25,476 nucleotides of DNA, from NCBI GenBank assembly GCA_016199665.1, contig JACQGG010000046.1, forward strand, positions 1-25,476, in the 5' to 3' direction. A program made the position numbers and the translations under genes. How positions within the stretch are numbered: position 1 is the first letter of the stretch; each line of letters starts with the position of its first letter. This DNA is from Acidobacteriota bacterium. GTDB taxonomy: Bacteria; Acidobacteriota; UBA6911; JACQSX01. The notes beneath the pieces are model-generated. The model did no database searches, had not been told where the DNA came from, and saw nothing but the letters and a program-made list of their open reading frames with translations. Shown in pieces: positions 15,858 to 23,926 of this stretch.

Positions 15858-18191
15858 GGCCTGGGCTCCTTCTTCAATCTGGGTGCCGCGATAAGGTCGG
15901 GCTTGGCCTGGCCCTTTACCCGACTTTCTCGTCCCACAACTCGAGTTCTTCGCCGATGGCCTGAACCCCCTGGGAGACACTCCATCAGAAAACTCGAAGC
16001 AAGCGGCGTTCCAGAATAGGTAAAGGCGACCTTATTTCCTCTTGCGTTGGTAACAGTGGCGGCGCGGTCCAGGGCATCCCGCTTTAATGCCACCGTACGG
16101 CCCAGCGGATCTCTGGTGGACAGGAGGCGGTGACCGTCGCTGTAGGTGAATGCGGTCTGTTTTCCTTTTCCATTGGTCACGGAAACCAGATTACCGACCG
16201 AGTCGTAGCTCATCTGGAGAGCCTGGCCTCCCGGGTTTGTCGACGACACCAGCCTGTTTGCAGCGTCAAAGGTCCGGGTGGTTGCGCTGCCCAGCTCGTC
16301 TGCTGCAAAAACCCTCTTGCTGTTCTTGTTATAGCGCTGCTGAATCTTTTCACCCATCGGGCCGGTAACTTCTGTGATGTAAAGCATCGGGTCACGTGTA
16401 AACGAGGTGGTATGTCCGGCTTCATCTGTGATCGACGTGAGCGCACAACAGTCGTAGGTGTATGTCTTGAAAGTGCCGTCGGGATAAATGACCTTTGTCA
16501 GCCGGTCGTTCTTGTCATGTTCAAAGCGTGTCGTATTGTTACGCGCGTCGGTCGCTGACGTCATCTTCATGCCAAAGGGATCGTAGGACATACGCGTTAC
16601 ATTGCCCAACGGGTCAACGGAGCTGGCGAGGTTGCCAAAGCCGTCATAGGCGAAGGTAGTCCGGCTTCCGCCCGGATCAGCAAGGCTGCTTAGCCGACCC
16701 TTGGGATCATACGCCATGACCGTCTCTTTCCCCGTGGGCGACTTGACCTTCGTCAGGTGCCCCTTGTCGTCATAGGTATAGGTCCAGGTATTGCCGAGCG
16801 CATCGGTTTTGGCAAGCAGGTTGCCGTTTGCATCATAGGTAAAGCGAGTCCTGGCCCACAAAACGTAGCCCTAGCCGGAGTCGGAGTGCGCAAAGGCGAT
16901 TTCAGTGAGATTTCCTTGAGAGTCATGTGTGAACTCGGCCCATTTGTTGTAACTGTTACTTTTGTTCCACCAGGAGACACGTGTGGGAAGGAGGGTTTTG
17001 GCGAAGTCGTAGGAAAAGGTGGTGCCTATTACCCAGGCTGTCCGCAATAAAGGTCGTATACCCCTCTCCGCCGCTGACACCGTAACTCATGGATCCGCCT
17101 TCCGGATCCGTCACCTCCGTCGTTCCAAAAAAATTTATGGCGTAACGGGTCAGATTGCCCCGCGCGTCTGTTACTGTGTCGACCCGCCCATCCTCCGTGG
17201 TGAAACGAGTCACTCTGCCGCCGACTGTAAGGCTGGTCATGTAACGGCCTGAGTCATATGCATAAGTCGCAACAGAACCGAGCATATCGGTCGTCTTGAT
17301 CAGATTGCCGCCTGCGTCGTACTCATAGGCAGCGGAACGACCGTCAGGGGCGGTCATGGACGTGCACAATTTATTGGCATTGTACGCAAACGACGTCGTC
17401 CTGTTGGCGGCATCCTTGATGTCTTTAATCGTCCCGTCGGAATTGTAATTTATGGTAACAGCGTTGCCATCAGGGTCTGCTATCGAAGTCAGGCGGCTCG
17501 AATTTGAACCGCTCACTTTGTCGTACCGGTATGTCAAACGCGTATTCTTTTGATAAAAAAGCCAGTAATTCCCGTACCAGGTGAGCCGATCGTAGGTTCC
17601 GGCCGGAGGAGTGGCCGCAACCGGCAGCGTGGCCGACAGGTCGATTGAATATTTTATGCCCTGCCCGGAGCCTTTATTGAGCAGCACGGACTTGGGGGAC
17701 TCCGATTGGCCGGCGTGGTCAATGGACGATTCGTAGGCAAAACTCCAGCGACTGCCGAACATACCGGAGAGGATTTTGTCTATGAATCTTGGCATATTGT
17801 AGGTGCGAGTCATCAGAATGCTCGGTCCAGTCCCGGCCGAGGAAAAGTCTGTGTCCTGCACCACCAGCATTCGAGTCGCCGTGTTGATCCAGTAGTTCGG
17901 TACACCCTCAACGGAACATGTCCCGGGTCCGCAGCCTCCATCAAATATTGTGTTTGGACTGTCCCCTGGCCCGCCTTTGTTGCTCAGGTCCTCGCCCGGG
18001 TCATGCGCCAAGGCATTGTCGCTCAGGAACAAGGGGGAGAATGCCGCCAGCAGCAATGCTGAGATTATTGGACCCGTGTAAGAGAATGGAATCGTCCTGG
18101 CGGCCAGATGGCCGCCCGCGGTCATGGATAGGGAAAAGGAGAAGCAGAGAGTCCGGAAAATGGCGAGCGTCTGGAGAGAAGTTTTCCTCAT
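15854..18191 (-). pseudogene. Decayed RHS/YD-repeat gene, paralog of the intact downstream copy
   Basis: The start ATG 18191 (GGGGGAAGG just upstream, then MRKTSLQTL) is followed by a signal-peptide region and a DUF6531-like domain: VPNYWINTATRMLVVQDTDF closely parallels MPNYWVNTASQLLVVQDVDF in the intact gene. YD repeats continue in this frame to about 17040. There the coding sense shifts to another frame (GTTFSYDFAKTLLPTRVSWW), which then meets an in-frame amber TAG at 16871-16873. Past the TAG the same frame resumes with normal repeats (RFTYDANGNLLAKTDALGN). Homology to the intact gene ends near 16013, after NARGNKVAFTYS, and an unrelated tail runs to a TGA at 15854-15856. The RHS core and toxic tip are missing. 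The product is probably inactive, unless the two lesions are sequencing or assembly errors; the missing 3' part would still remain. Confidence 0.85.
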
Positions 18192-18213
18192 ACGCACCTT
18201 CCCCCCCATTCAG

Positions 18214-18241
18214 CGTCTTGGCCCCAACGTCTTGGCCCCAA
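18214..18241. repeat. Perfect 14-bp tandem direct repeat (two units)
   Basis: CGTCTTGGCCCCAA is present twice head-to-tail, 18214-18227 and 18228-18241, just upstream of the decayed RHS gene. It could be a replication-slippage product or paired operator sites. Confidence 0.7.
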
Positions 18242-18504
18242 GGCGCAAGGCATTATCTGTCCGTCTCGAGGGGAAGTCAACGAATTACGAGGTATTACGA
18301 GGAAGGGCGTTCGACGAATCCCCAGCACTTCAGACAGCGCCGACGCCGACCGCCACGGAGCGGCAGGACATTGGAACCGGCGTGTCCCTGCGGTCACGGC
18401 TCTCGCTGCATACACAAAGAGCGTGGATATCCAAACTGAAGTGGAAGGGCGACTGCGGCTGCCCGCGCCGCAAAATTAATGTCGCCGCCGCCCAAGGCGG
18501 AGGC

Positions 18505-18517
18505 CCTGCTCAGCAGG
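18505..18517. terminator. Dyad directly after the TPR protein gene
   Basis: CCTGCT and AGCAGG form a perfect inverted repeat around a single base, ending one base before the stop codon of the TPR gene (minus strand). No T-run follows, so termination is only a suggestion. Confidence 0.25.
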
Positions 18518-20377
18518 CTAGTTGACTTCGATCGAGCGGATAATTCCTACGGTGCCGAGTTCGCGGTTCTCAGCCGGCTCATACTCGATTACCACCGAGA
18601 GAGCCTCTTGGGGGCCGCACATGAAATCGAACTCCTCATTGGCGGATTGCGTGATCAGCACGGCAGTCGGATCAGAGATCAACAGCGGCGTCCGCTTTGC
18701 CCCTGTCATGATTGTCAATCGCATACCGGGCTCGCCCAAACAGTCCAATTGGAGCAGAGTACCGGCGACCGTCGCAGTCGCCGACTCCTTGGAAGTCTGC
18801 CGATCGGTCTCTTCCCGCAAAGACCCGTTGCCTGGCCTGCGGTTCAATCTCGGCCGGCCGCCGCTCTCGAGATCCGTGCGCGCCGGCGCCAACGAAGGTT
18901 CATCCTCCTTGGAGATTTCTTCAGCTTCCTGCGGCTCCGCGCCCCCCGCCGGGGTTCGGCGCTTGGCGCCGGAATTGCCTGAAGCGTACCGCAGAAGCTG
19001 CTCGATGGCGTCGACCTCGGCCGGAGTCTTGGCATAGGGACGAGCTCGCCGCGCGGCTTCGAGCGCCTCGTCCATCTGCCCCAGCTCCACATGCGAGTAA
19101 GCCAGCACCGGGTAGAGCTGAGCGGCATCGGCCGGGCCCATGTCTCCCAATGCGCGGATGTGCGCTACAGTTTCCCGGTAGTTGCGCTGGCTGTAGCGGA
19201 TAATCGCAAGCCAGCGGTGTGCCTCGATGTATTCGGGGTCAAGCGCCAGCGCTCTTGCCAACAGAGCGGCTAAGACTTCTTCCGGTTCACCCGCCTGGTG
19301 CAGCAGCCGGGCGTAATCATAAAACAGTCGGGAATTTGTCGCCCCTAGCTGCACCGCTTGAGCGAAATACCCGCGCGCTTCCTGCGGGCGATCGGATCGC
19401 TCCAAGTACGCCCGCGCTTCGGCCACTTCCCAGCTCGCGGGATTCTCCTGGGCCAGTTTCGCCAGCAGCGAGTCGGCGTCCTTTTTCTTTTCCGGCTGGC
19501 GCAACAGACTTGCCAGCACCAATCCCGTCTCCACCGCTGATGCCGGCTGGATCTGAGGATTTTCAGAGGCTTTCTCCAGTTTCGCGTCAAAATAAGCCAC
19601 CTTGAACCAGTCCCCGCGCAGGTAGGCCTCCAGTTCGGCCTGTACCCTGTCAAGCGTCTTCCCGTAGGCCTGCTGGAACGCGACTGCAGCGTCGGCCCCC
19701 GAGATCAAGGCGCGCATGAACTGCGGGTACTTCGGACGATACGGGTCGGACAGTTGCAGCATGTGCGTCAGCGCCCAGCTTTCGGCATACAGGACCCGCG
19801 ATTTCTTGCTGTCCCTGTAAACGGGCGATTGCAGGTCTGCGGTGGTCAGCGTTTCCAGGTCCAGTAGTTTCCCGCCCTTGAGAAGTTGCACATAACTTTC
19901 ATTCAGCGCCCCCACCTGCACCTTTCCTGCAGCCGGCTTCAATGAGGAGTACAGTTCTCCCATACCGATCCTGAACCACAATGGGTACTCGATTGGTGAG
20001 TGGCTCAGGAGCAAGTTGACATAATGGTAGACGGCCCCCGGATAGGCCTCGGAATTGAGCTTGCCGATCACGACATAATCCCGGCTGCCGTCGCTGAATG
20101 AAAACGAAGCCACGTCGCTGCCGGTACTATAGGGCTCGAACTCCTTGGCCGAGTCGAAGCCGACGATGCGGACACGCTGCGTGGAAGGGAGTCGCATCGG
20201 TGCGATGGAAAGGAAAAAGCTGCGCACGGTTTCGAAGTAGAGAATCGCATCCCGTCCTGACTTTGCTCCGGTCGTGGTATACATCTCAAAGTTTTGCGAT
20301 GTCAGCTTGGTCCACTGCCCCGCCGCAAATGCGCCGGCCAGTGTCACAAAAACCATGAGGAAAGAGAACACTTTCAT
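18518..20377 (-). CDS. Exported TPR protein with a degenerate (inactive-looking) gluzincin peptidase domain
   Basis: A 619-residue protein with a clear signal peptide (MKVFSFLMVFVTLAGAFAAG); GAGG lies 7 bases before the ATG. Residues about 20-260 resemble the DUF1570-type zinc peptidase domains common in Acidobacteria. Their HExxH helix and following NE..AE helix are normally read as HEYVHLLL then PLWFNEGLAE. Here the matching segments are YHYVNLLL (117-124) and PLWFRIGMGE (132-141), so all expected zinc ligands and the catalytic Glu appear replaced. Residues about 265-470 are TPR-like helical pairs. A charged linker leads to a C-terminal domain of about 95 residues (AGTLLQLDCLGEPGMRLTI, FDFMCGPQEALSVVIEYEP) that I recall from other acidobacterial TPR proteins. 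A scaffold or binding role outside the cytoplasm is likely. The gene starts 22 bp after the SNF2 helicase stop, so they probably share a transcript. Confidence 0.8.
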   Translation of the reverse strand: MKVFSFLMVFVTLAGAFAAGQWTKLTSQNFEMYTTTGAKSGRDAILYFETVRSFFLSIAPMRLPSTQRVRIVGFDSAKEFEPYSTGSDVASFSFSDGSRDYVVIGKLNSEAYPGAVYHYVNLLLSHSPIEYPLWFRIGMGELYSSLKPAAGKVQVGALNESYVQLLKGGKLLDLETLTTADLQSPVYRDSKKSRVLYAESWALTHMLQLSDPYRPKYPQFMRALISGADAAVAFQQAYGKTLDRVQAELEAYLRGDWFKVAYFDAKLEKASENPQIQPASAVETGLVLASLLRQPEKKKDADSLLAKLAQENPASWEVAEARAYLERSDRPQEARGYFAQAVQLGATNSRLFYDYARLLHQAGEPEEVLAALLARALALDPEYIEAHRWLAIIRYSQRNYRETVAHIRALGDMGPADAAQLYPVLAYSHVELGQMDEALEAARRARPYAKTPAEVDAIEQLLRYASGNSGAKRRTPAGGAEPQEAEEISKEDEPSLAPARTDLESGGRPRLNRRPGNGSLREETDRQTSKESATATVAGTLLQLDCLGEPGMRLTIMTGAKRTPLLISDPTAVLITQSANEEFDFMCGPQEALSVVIEYEPAENRELGTVGIIRSIEVN

Positions 20378-20399
20378 GCTGCGCCTCTGTGGCCAGGAA

Positions 20400-22838
20400 T
20401 CACCTGCTAATCATCCGGCTGAAGGCGGTCGCCAGAGATTGCCCGATTCGTTCGGCTGTCAAGGAAGGCGGGAGGGCTATGCTCAGTGTGGGCGAGCGCG
20501 TGACTGGATCCTCCTTTATGAATTCGGCCAGAGTATCTTCAATGGTTTCCACGAGCGTGCGCGGCTGCTCGGGCCGCCGAACATCCGGCTTGAACCTCCC
20601 TTGCGGCCGGGGTGCCTGAACGGGCAGAGATGGCTTTCCAGACTCTGCAACCCGAGGCGCTGCGGCCCATGACTCCAGGAACTTCAGGCCCGCTTCAAGC
20701 AACATCCCGACGGCTCGGGTTGCTGCATCCGGGGACGCGGCGTCTGGCGCCGGCGACGGTTCGCGATGAGCGACTTCATCGGGCTGTTTGGGCGCCCTCT
20801 GTTGCCGCCGGCTGTCACCCAGGGCAGGGCCCGGGGCCTTCTCAGGAAGGATCTCCTTGAGCACTTCCAACATCGGCTTGCGTCCCAGCTTCTCAAAGCT
20901 TACCTCCGAGGCGGTGCCGTCAAAGAGCCCGCTGAACAGGGCCTTTTTCAAGCGCATGGTTTCCCAAACGCGCTCCTCGATACTTCCCTCCGTTAGTAAA
21001 TGGACTGCCAACACTGGGCGCGATTGACCCATGCGATGGACCCTGCCGATGCGTTGTTCGAGACGAGCCGGATTCCAGGGAGGCTCCATGATGATGACGG
21101 CAGAAGCCGCCTGCAGGTTTAGCCCCACTCCTCCCGCATCGGTCGAGAGAAAGACCCTCACTTGCGGGTCGTCCCGGAATCTAGAAATGAGTTTGCCTCT
21201 CCTTCTAGAGGGGATCGCTCCATGCAAAGAGACGTAGCCAATCTTCAGGTCATCCAGCATCTCTCCCACAAGGAACGTCATCCGCTCCCATTCGCTGAAA
21301 ACCACCACCTTGCGTTCCTCTTCCAGGACCAGATCACGGATGATCTCCCGGAATTCTTCCAATTTCGGCGAAACCTTCGTCTCCTTGTCGAACAGAAACG
21401 TGCAGTCGCAAATCATCCTCATGTTCTGGATGGCGCAAAGCAGGCGCTGCTGATCCAGCAGTGACAGCCAACCCTGACGCTCCAGCTTGCGCATCAGCGC
21501 CGCCACGACTAATTGTTGGTCTCCGTAGTAGCTGGCTTGCTCCGGTGTCATCGGAACCCGAAAAACCTTATCGGTGCGAGGCGGGAGGTCTTTCAGCACC
21601 TGATCGCGCCGACGCCGCAACAGAACCGGCGCCAGTTTTTCTCGCACCTGATCCAGCTTCCGATACCCGACCAGTTTTCCTTCTTGGCTCAGCTCCCGGT
21701 GCTCGGCCAGAAAACGGAAGGCCGGGCCCAGGCGTCGTCCGTCGACAAATTGCACAACGGAGTAAAGTTCTTCCAGCTTGTTCTCCAGGGGCGTTCCCGT
21801 CAGGACGAGCGCGTAGCGGCTTCGCAAAAGTTTGATTGTTTTCGCCGTGGCTGTTTCCCAATTTCGGATTCGTTGGGCCTCGTCCAGAACGATTAGATCC
21901 GGGGACATCGCTGCCACATGATCAAGGTCTCGGAGCACCAGCTCGTAGTTTATGATCTTGAAAAACGCGGGGGAGCCATACAGCATGCGGCGCTTTTCGG
22001 GCGCGCCATCGATCACGGCAGCCGACCGTTCGCTGAAGCGTTGGATCTCAGCCAGCCACTGGTGCTTCACCGATGCGGGACAGATGATGAGCACGCGGCT
22101 GATTCCGCGCCGGCGCGCGAGAAGTTCTGCGGCGCCGATGCCTTGAATCGTCTTGCCCAGACCCATGTCGTCGGCCAACACGGTCCGGGCGCGGCACGCG
22201 GCGAAGAGGATGCCACGCACCTGAAAAGGGTACAGCGGGATCTTCAACAGGTCGTTCAACGGACGCCTGCCCTTCTCAAGGAGACGCAGTTGAGCCGATT
22301 CGAATGCCAAGTCGTCCGCGCTCTCAAGCTCTCGTTCGATCCAGTCCAGGGCATCGGCATAGATGACAACCTTGTCTTCCAGGCCTCGGAAGCGCTGGAC
22401 TGCCAATGCGAATTGCCCCATCCGCTCAGTCCTGAGCGTCCCGGTTCCGTCAAAGAATTCGTCCCGTAATGCAGCAAGTTCGGGCGAGACCTTCGCAGGC
22501 AGCGCGATTCGAACCTTCAAGGTTTCCCCATATTCCAGGTACAGGGTGGTGTGGATGCGGCGGCGGTCGCCCTCGACTTTCTTTCCGAAGCGTCCTCGAG
22601 CACGCAACAAGACCGCTTCGATATGTTTGCATGTGCCGAGTGTGTTGACCGCAAAATCGGGGCAAGCGCAATAATTGTCAAACAATCCCACTCCGCGCAG
22701 GGCTACCCGATAGGTACGCTTGCTGGACTTTGACAGGACTTGATAATCTCCAAAAATGTCCAGGCCCTGGTGTCGGATCTCGAACTTTTCCTTCCGGGCG
22801 CGTAGCCTTCGTTCCGATATCTGTTCCTCTACAAGCAT
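20400..22838 (-). CDS. SWIM zinc finger / SNF2-family DEAD-like helicase
   Basis: An ATP-dependent DNA translocase of the bacterial SNF2 family (HepA/RapA-like), 812 residues from ATG 22838; GAGGG sits 8 bases upstream. A TTG at 22853 would add five residues. An N-terminal SWIM finger shows CAC and TCKH (57, 59, 70, 72), expected to bind zinc and nucleic acid. The helicase core has motif I DDMGLGKT (223-230), motif II DEAQ (319-322) in place of the more usual DEAH, motif III LTGTPLENK (346-354), and in the second lobe VFLSTDAGGVGLNLQ and QRIGRVHRMGQ (595-605). The C-terminal 140 residues are Pro/Ala/Arg-rich, probably flexible, and close with an amphipathic helix. Family members remodel protein-DNA or RNA polymerase complexes; the specific target is unknown. 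It is transcribed toward the TPR protein 22 bp away. Confidence 0.93.
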   Translation of the reverse strand: MLVEEQISERRLRARKEKFEIRHQGLDIFGDYQVLSKSSKRTYRVALRGVGLFDNYCACPDFAVNTLGTCKHIEAVLLRARGRFGKKVEGDRRRIHTTLYLEYGETLKVRIALPAKVSPELAALRDEFFDGTGTLRTERMGQFALAVQRFRGLEDKVVIYADALDWIERELESADDLAFESAQLRLLEKGRRPLNDLLKIPLYPFQVRGILFAACRARTVLADDMGLGKTIQGIGAAELLARRRGISRVLIICPASVKHQWLAEIQRFSERSAAVIDGAPEKRRMLYGSPAFFKIINYELVLRDLDHVAAMSPDLIVLDEAQRIRNWETATAKTIKLLRSRYALVLTGTPLENKLEELYSVVQFVDGRRLGPAFRFLAEHRELSQEGKLVGYRKLDQVREKLAPVLLRRRRDQVLKDLPPRTDKVFRVPMTPEQASYYGDQQLVVAALMRKLERQGWLSLLDQQRLLCAIQNMRMICDCTFLFDKETKVSPKLEEFREIIRDLVLEEERKVVVFSEWERMTFLVGEMLDDLKIGYVSLHGAIPSRRRGKLISRFRDDPQVRVFLSTDAGGVGLNLQAASAVIIMEPPWNPARLEQRIGRVHRMGQSRPVLAVHLLTEGSIEERVWETMRLKKALFSGLFDGTASEVSFEKLGRKPMLEVLKEILPEKAPGPALGDSRRQQRAPKQPDEVAHREPSPAPDAASPDAATRAVGMLLEAGLKFLESWAAAPRVAESGKPSLPVQAPRPQGRFKPDVRRPEQPRTLVETIEDTLAEFIKEDPVTRSPTLSIALPPSLTAERIGQSLATAFSRMISR

Positions 22839-23045
22839 CGCCTTGTCCCTCAATGGCTCTCAGGCGGTGGGGCAGCCTTCCGGAGTGAAATCCCGTTGGC
22901 CCCGGTTTTCGCCGCCTCGAAAGCCAGCCAACTCTATCATCAGCAAAATCAGTAATTCTAGCAGCCGAACAGCAAAAGTGATTGCACCTCGGCCGCAAAA
23001 CGGATCGAGGAGCCATTGCTTGGGACAGCACTGTCGAATACTCGC

Positions 23046-23495
23046 TCACTCCGAGCTCACATACGATGAAAGCTGAATCACACGCAGGCCTTGGACTGGC
23101 GGCAAACGTCGATCGTTGGTTACGAACGTCTTACATCCCGTTCCGACCGCCGCGACGAGCTGGAGGGCATCCGGTGTCTTAACGCCGGTTGTGGCGCGAA
23201 GATGCGCAGCTGCTCGCAGTTGATCGCGCGTCAGCTCGACGATTCTAATTCCCTGACTCCGCGTGAGCAGGGCTTCATAGCGCTCCGCTAAGTGTCGATT
23301 GCCGGCGCGATACGGCACCACGAGGACTTCGAGTAGCGTCAGCGCCGAAGTCACGAGTTCTCTCTTCCCGTGATCCGCCTCCTGGAACAACGGCAGAATC
23401 TGCGGAAGGAACCGGGGCTCTTCCTCGATGAAGTAGATGAAGACCGCTGTGTCGACGGCCACGTTGCCAGGAGCCAGGTCGGTAATCAGTCCCAT
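23046..23495 (-). CDS. vapC: PIN-domain ribonuclease toxin (VapC/FitB family)
   Basis: A 149-residue single-domain protein of normal VapC size. Four acidic residues expected to hold Mg2+ are present in the right order: D15 (VAVDTAVFIYF), E56 (TLLEVL), D109 (TPDALQLVAA) and D128 (TNDRRL). In type II systems such toxins cleave RNA, often tRNA or rRNA, until bound by the antitoxin. The ATG at 23495 overlaps the end of the antitoxin gene by 10 bases, so translation is probably coupled. All catalytic residues being intact, the toxin is predicted active. The RNA target cannot be deduced. Confidence 0.9.
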   Translation of the reverse strand: MGLITDLAPGNVAVDTAVFIYFIEEEPRFLPQILPLFQEADHGKRELVTSALTLLEVLVVPYRAGNRHLAERYEALLTRSQGIRIVELTRDQLRAAAHLRATTGVKTPDALQLVAAVGTGCKTFVTNDRRLPPVQGLRVIQLSSYVSSE

Positions 23496-23716
23496 GAAAC
23501 TCGCTCACGCTCAACATGCCTCGAAGCGCCGATGTCCTGCCAGTGTTCTTTGCCGAGGCCTTGGAGTTCGAGGATCGAGAGCGGCTCTGGCGCTTCCAGT
23601 GCTTCGCTGAGCAGATGCGTAACCTCCTGGGCAACGGACCGTCGCTCGCGTTTAGCGCGGGCCTGCAGTTTTCTGTAGAGCTTGTCCGGCAGATTCTTAA
23701 TATTCAGGATTGCCAC
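23486..23716 (-). CDS. vapB: Ribbon-helix-helix antitoxin (FitA/VapB type)
   Basis: A 76-residue protein beginning with GTG 23716, preceded by GGAGGA seven bases upstream, which fixes this start within a much longer open frame. The first 40 residues (AILNIKNLPDKLYRKLQARA, then RSVAQEVTHLLSEAL) form a typical Arc/FitA ribbon-helix-helix DNA-binding fold. The tail GLGKEHWQDIGASRHVERER matches the FitA pattern of a Gly-Leu-Gly turn followed by an Arg-rich toxin-blocking segment. It neutralises the PIN toxin encoded 3' and normally represses its own promoter. The stop TGA lies inside the toxin's first codons. Confidence 0.88.
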   Translation of the reverse strand: MAILNIKNLPDKLYRKLQARAKRERRSVAQEVTHLLSEALEAPEPLSILELQGLGKEHWQDIGASRHVERERVSWD

Positions 23717-23719
23717 TTG

Positions 23720-23739
23720 TATTCCTCCACTATTCCTCC
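23720..23739 (-). promoter_or_regulatory. Duplicated GGAGGAATA before the antitoxin start
   Basis: On the minus strand GGAGGAATA occurs twice, 11 bases apart, directly before the GTG of the antitoxin. The nearer copy is the ribosome binding site. The repeat may strengthen initiation or double as an operator half-site for the ribbon-helix-helix antitoxin. Confidence 0.4.
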
Positions 23740-23769
23740 ATTCTGCACCCAGACCTCTTTTAAAGTCAA
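23740..23769 (-). promoter_or_regulatory. Possible promoter of the antitoxin-toxin operon
   Basis: Minus strand: TTGACT (23764-23769) as -35 and CAGAAT (23740-23745) as -10, with an 18-base spacer. The -35 is good and the -10 is a four-of-six match, about 24 bases before the antitoxin start. The short leader would overlap the doubled GGAGGAATA, which fits autoregulation. Confidence 0.35.
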
Positions 23770-23843
23770 GAGTCGACGAGCCCTCAGACACTCGATCCCC
23801 GACACGGCGGGACTCGGTGCAAAGCATGGCTGCGGGGCCTATT

Positions 23844-23886
23844 GGGGAATATCCCCGAATATTTCCGAGGTGCACTCTGGTAGAAT
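23844..23886 (+). promoter_or_regulatory. Possible control region of the methyltransferase gene
   Basis: A dyad GGGGA-ATA-TCCCC at 23844-23856 is followed by a second GAATAT at 23858-23863 and a TAGAAT hexamer (23881-23886, five of six matches to a -10 box) about 40 bases before the GTG start. No good -35 is spaced correctly, which would suit an activator- or repressor-dependent promoter. Confidence 0.25.
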
Positions 23887-23926
23887 TTCCTCCAAAATGG
23901 GTCCGCTTTGACCGTGACGAGGATTG

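Larger units (their letters stand above)
18192..18517. other. Intergenic region with a 14-bp tandem repeat
   Basis: About 326 bp without a supportable gene between the start of the decayed RHS gene and the end of the TPR protein gene. Besides the tandem repeat at 18214-18241, ATTACGAGG occurs twice at 18284-18302. Weak open frames here have no ribosome site or family resemblance. Confidence 0.5.

Noticed and set aside
15916..15969. Peptide-like remnant GVQAIGEELELWDEKVG followed by TAA on the minus strand in the junction after the truncated RHS copy.
   Set aside because: It reads like a protein C-terminus, but it is too short, has a stop just upstream and cannot be assigned; it may be debris from the deletion.
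15858..15980. 41-codon N-terminal extension of the intact RHS protein.
   Set aside because: It overlaps the decayed copy's tail, lacks a ribosome site and would bury the signal peptide.
12600..17600. Regularly spaced short repeats that could suggest a CRISPR array or DNA satellites.
   Set aside because: They are codons of YD repeats (TYDxxGNL-like) with diverged DNA sequence, not identical repeats with unique spacers.
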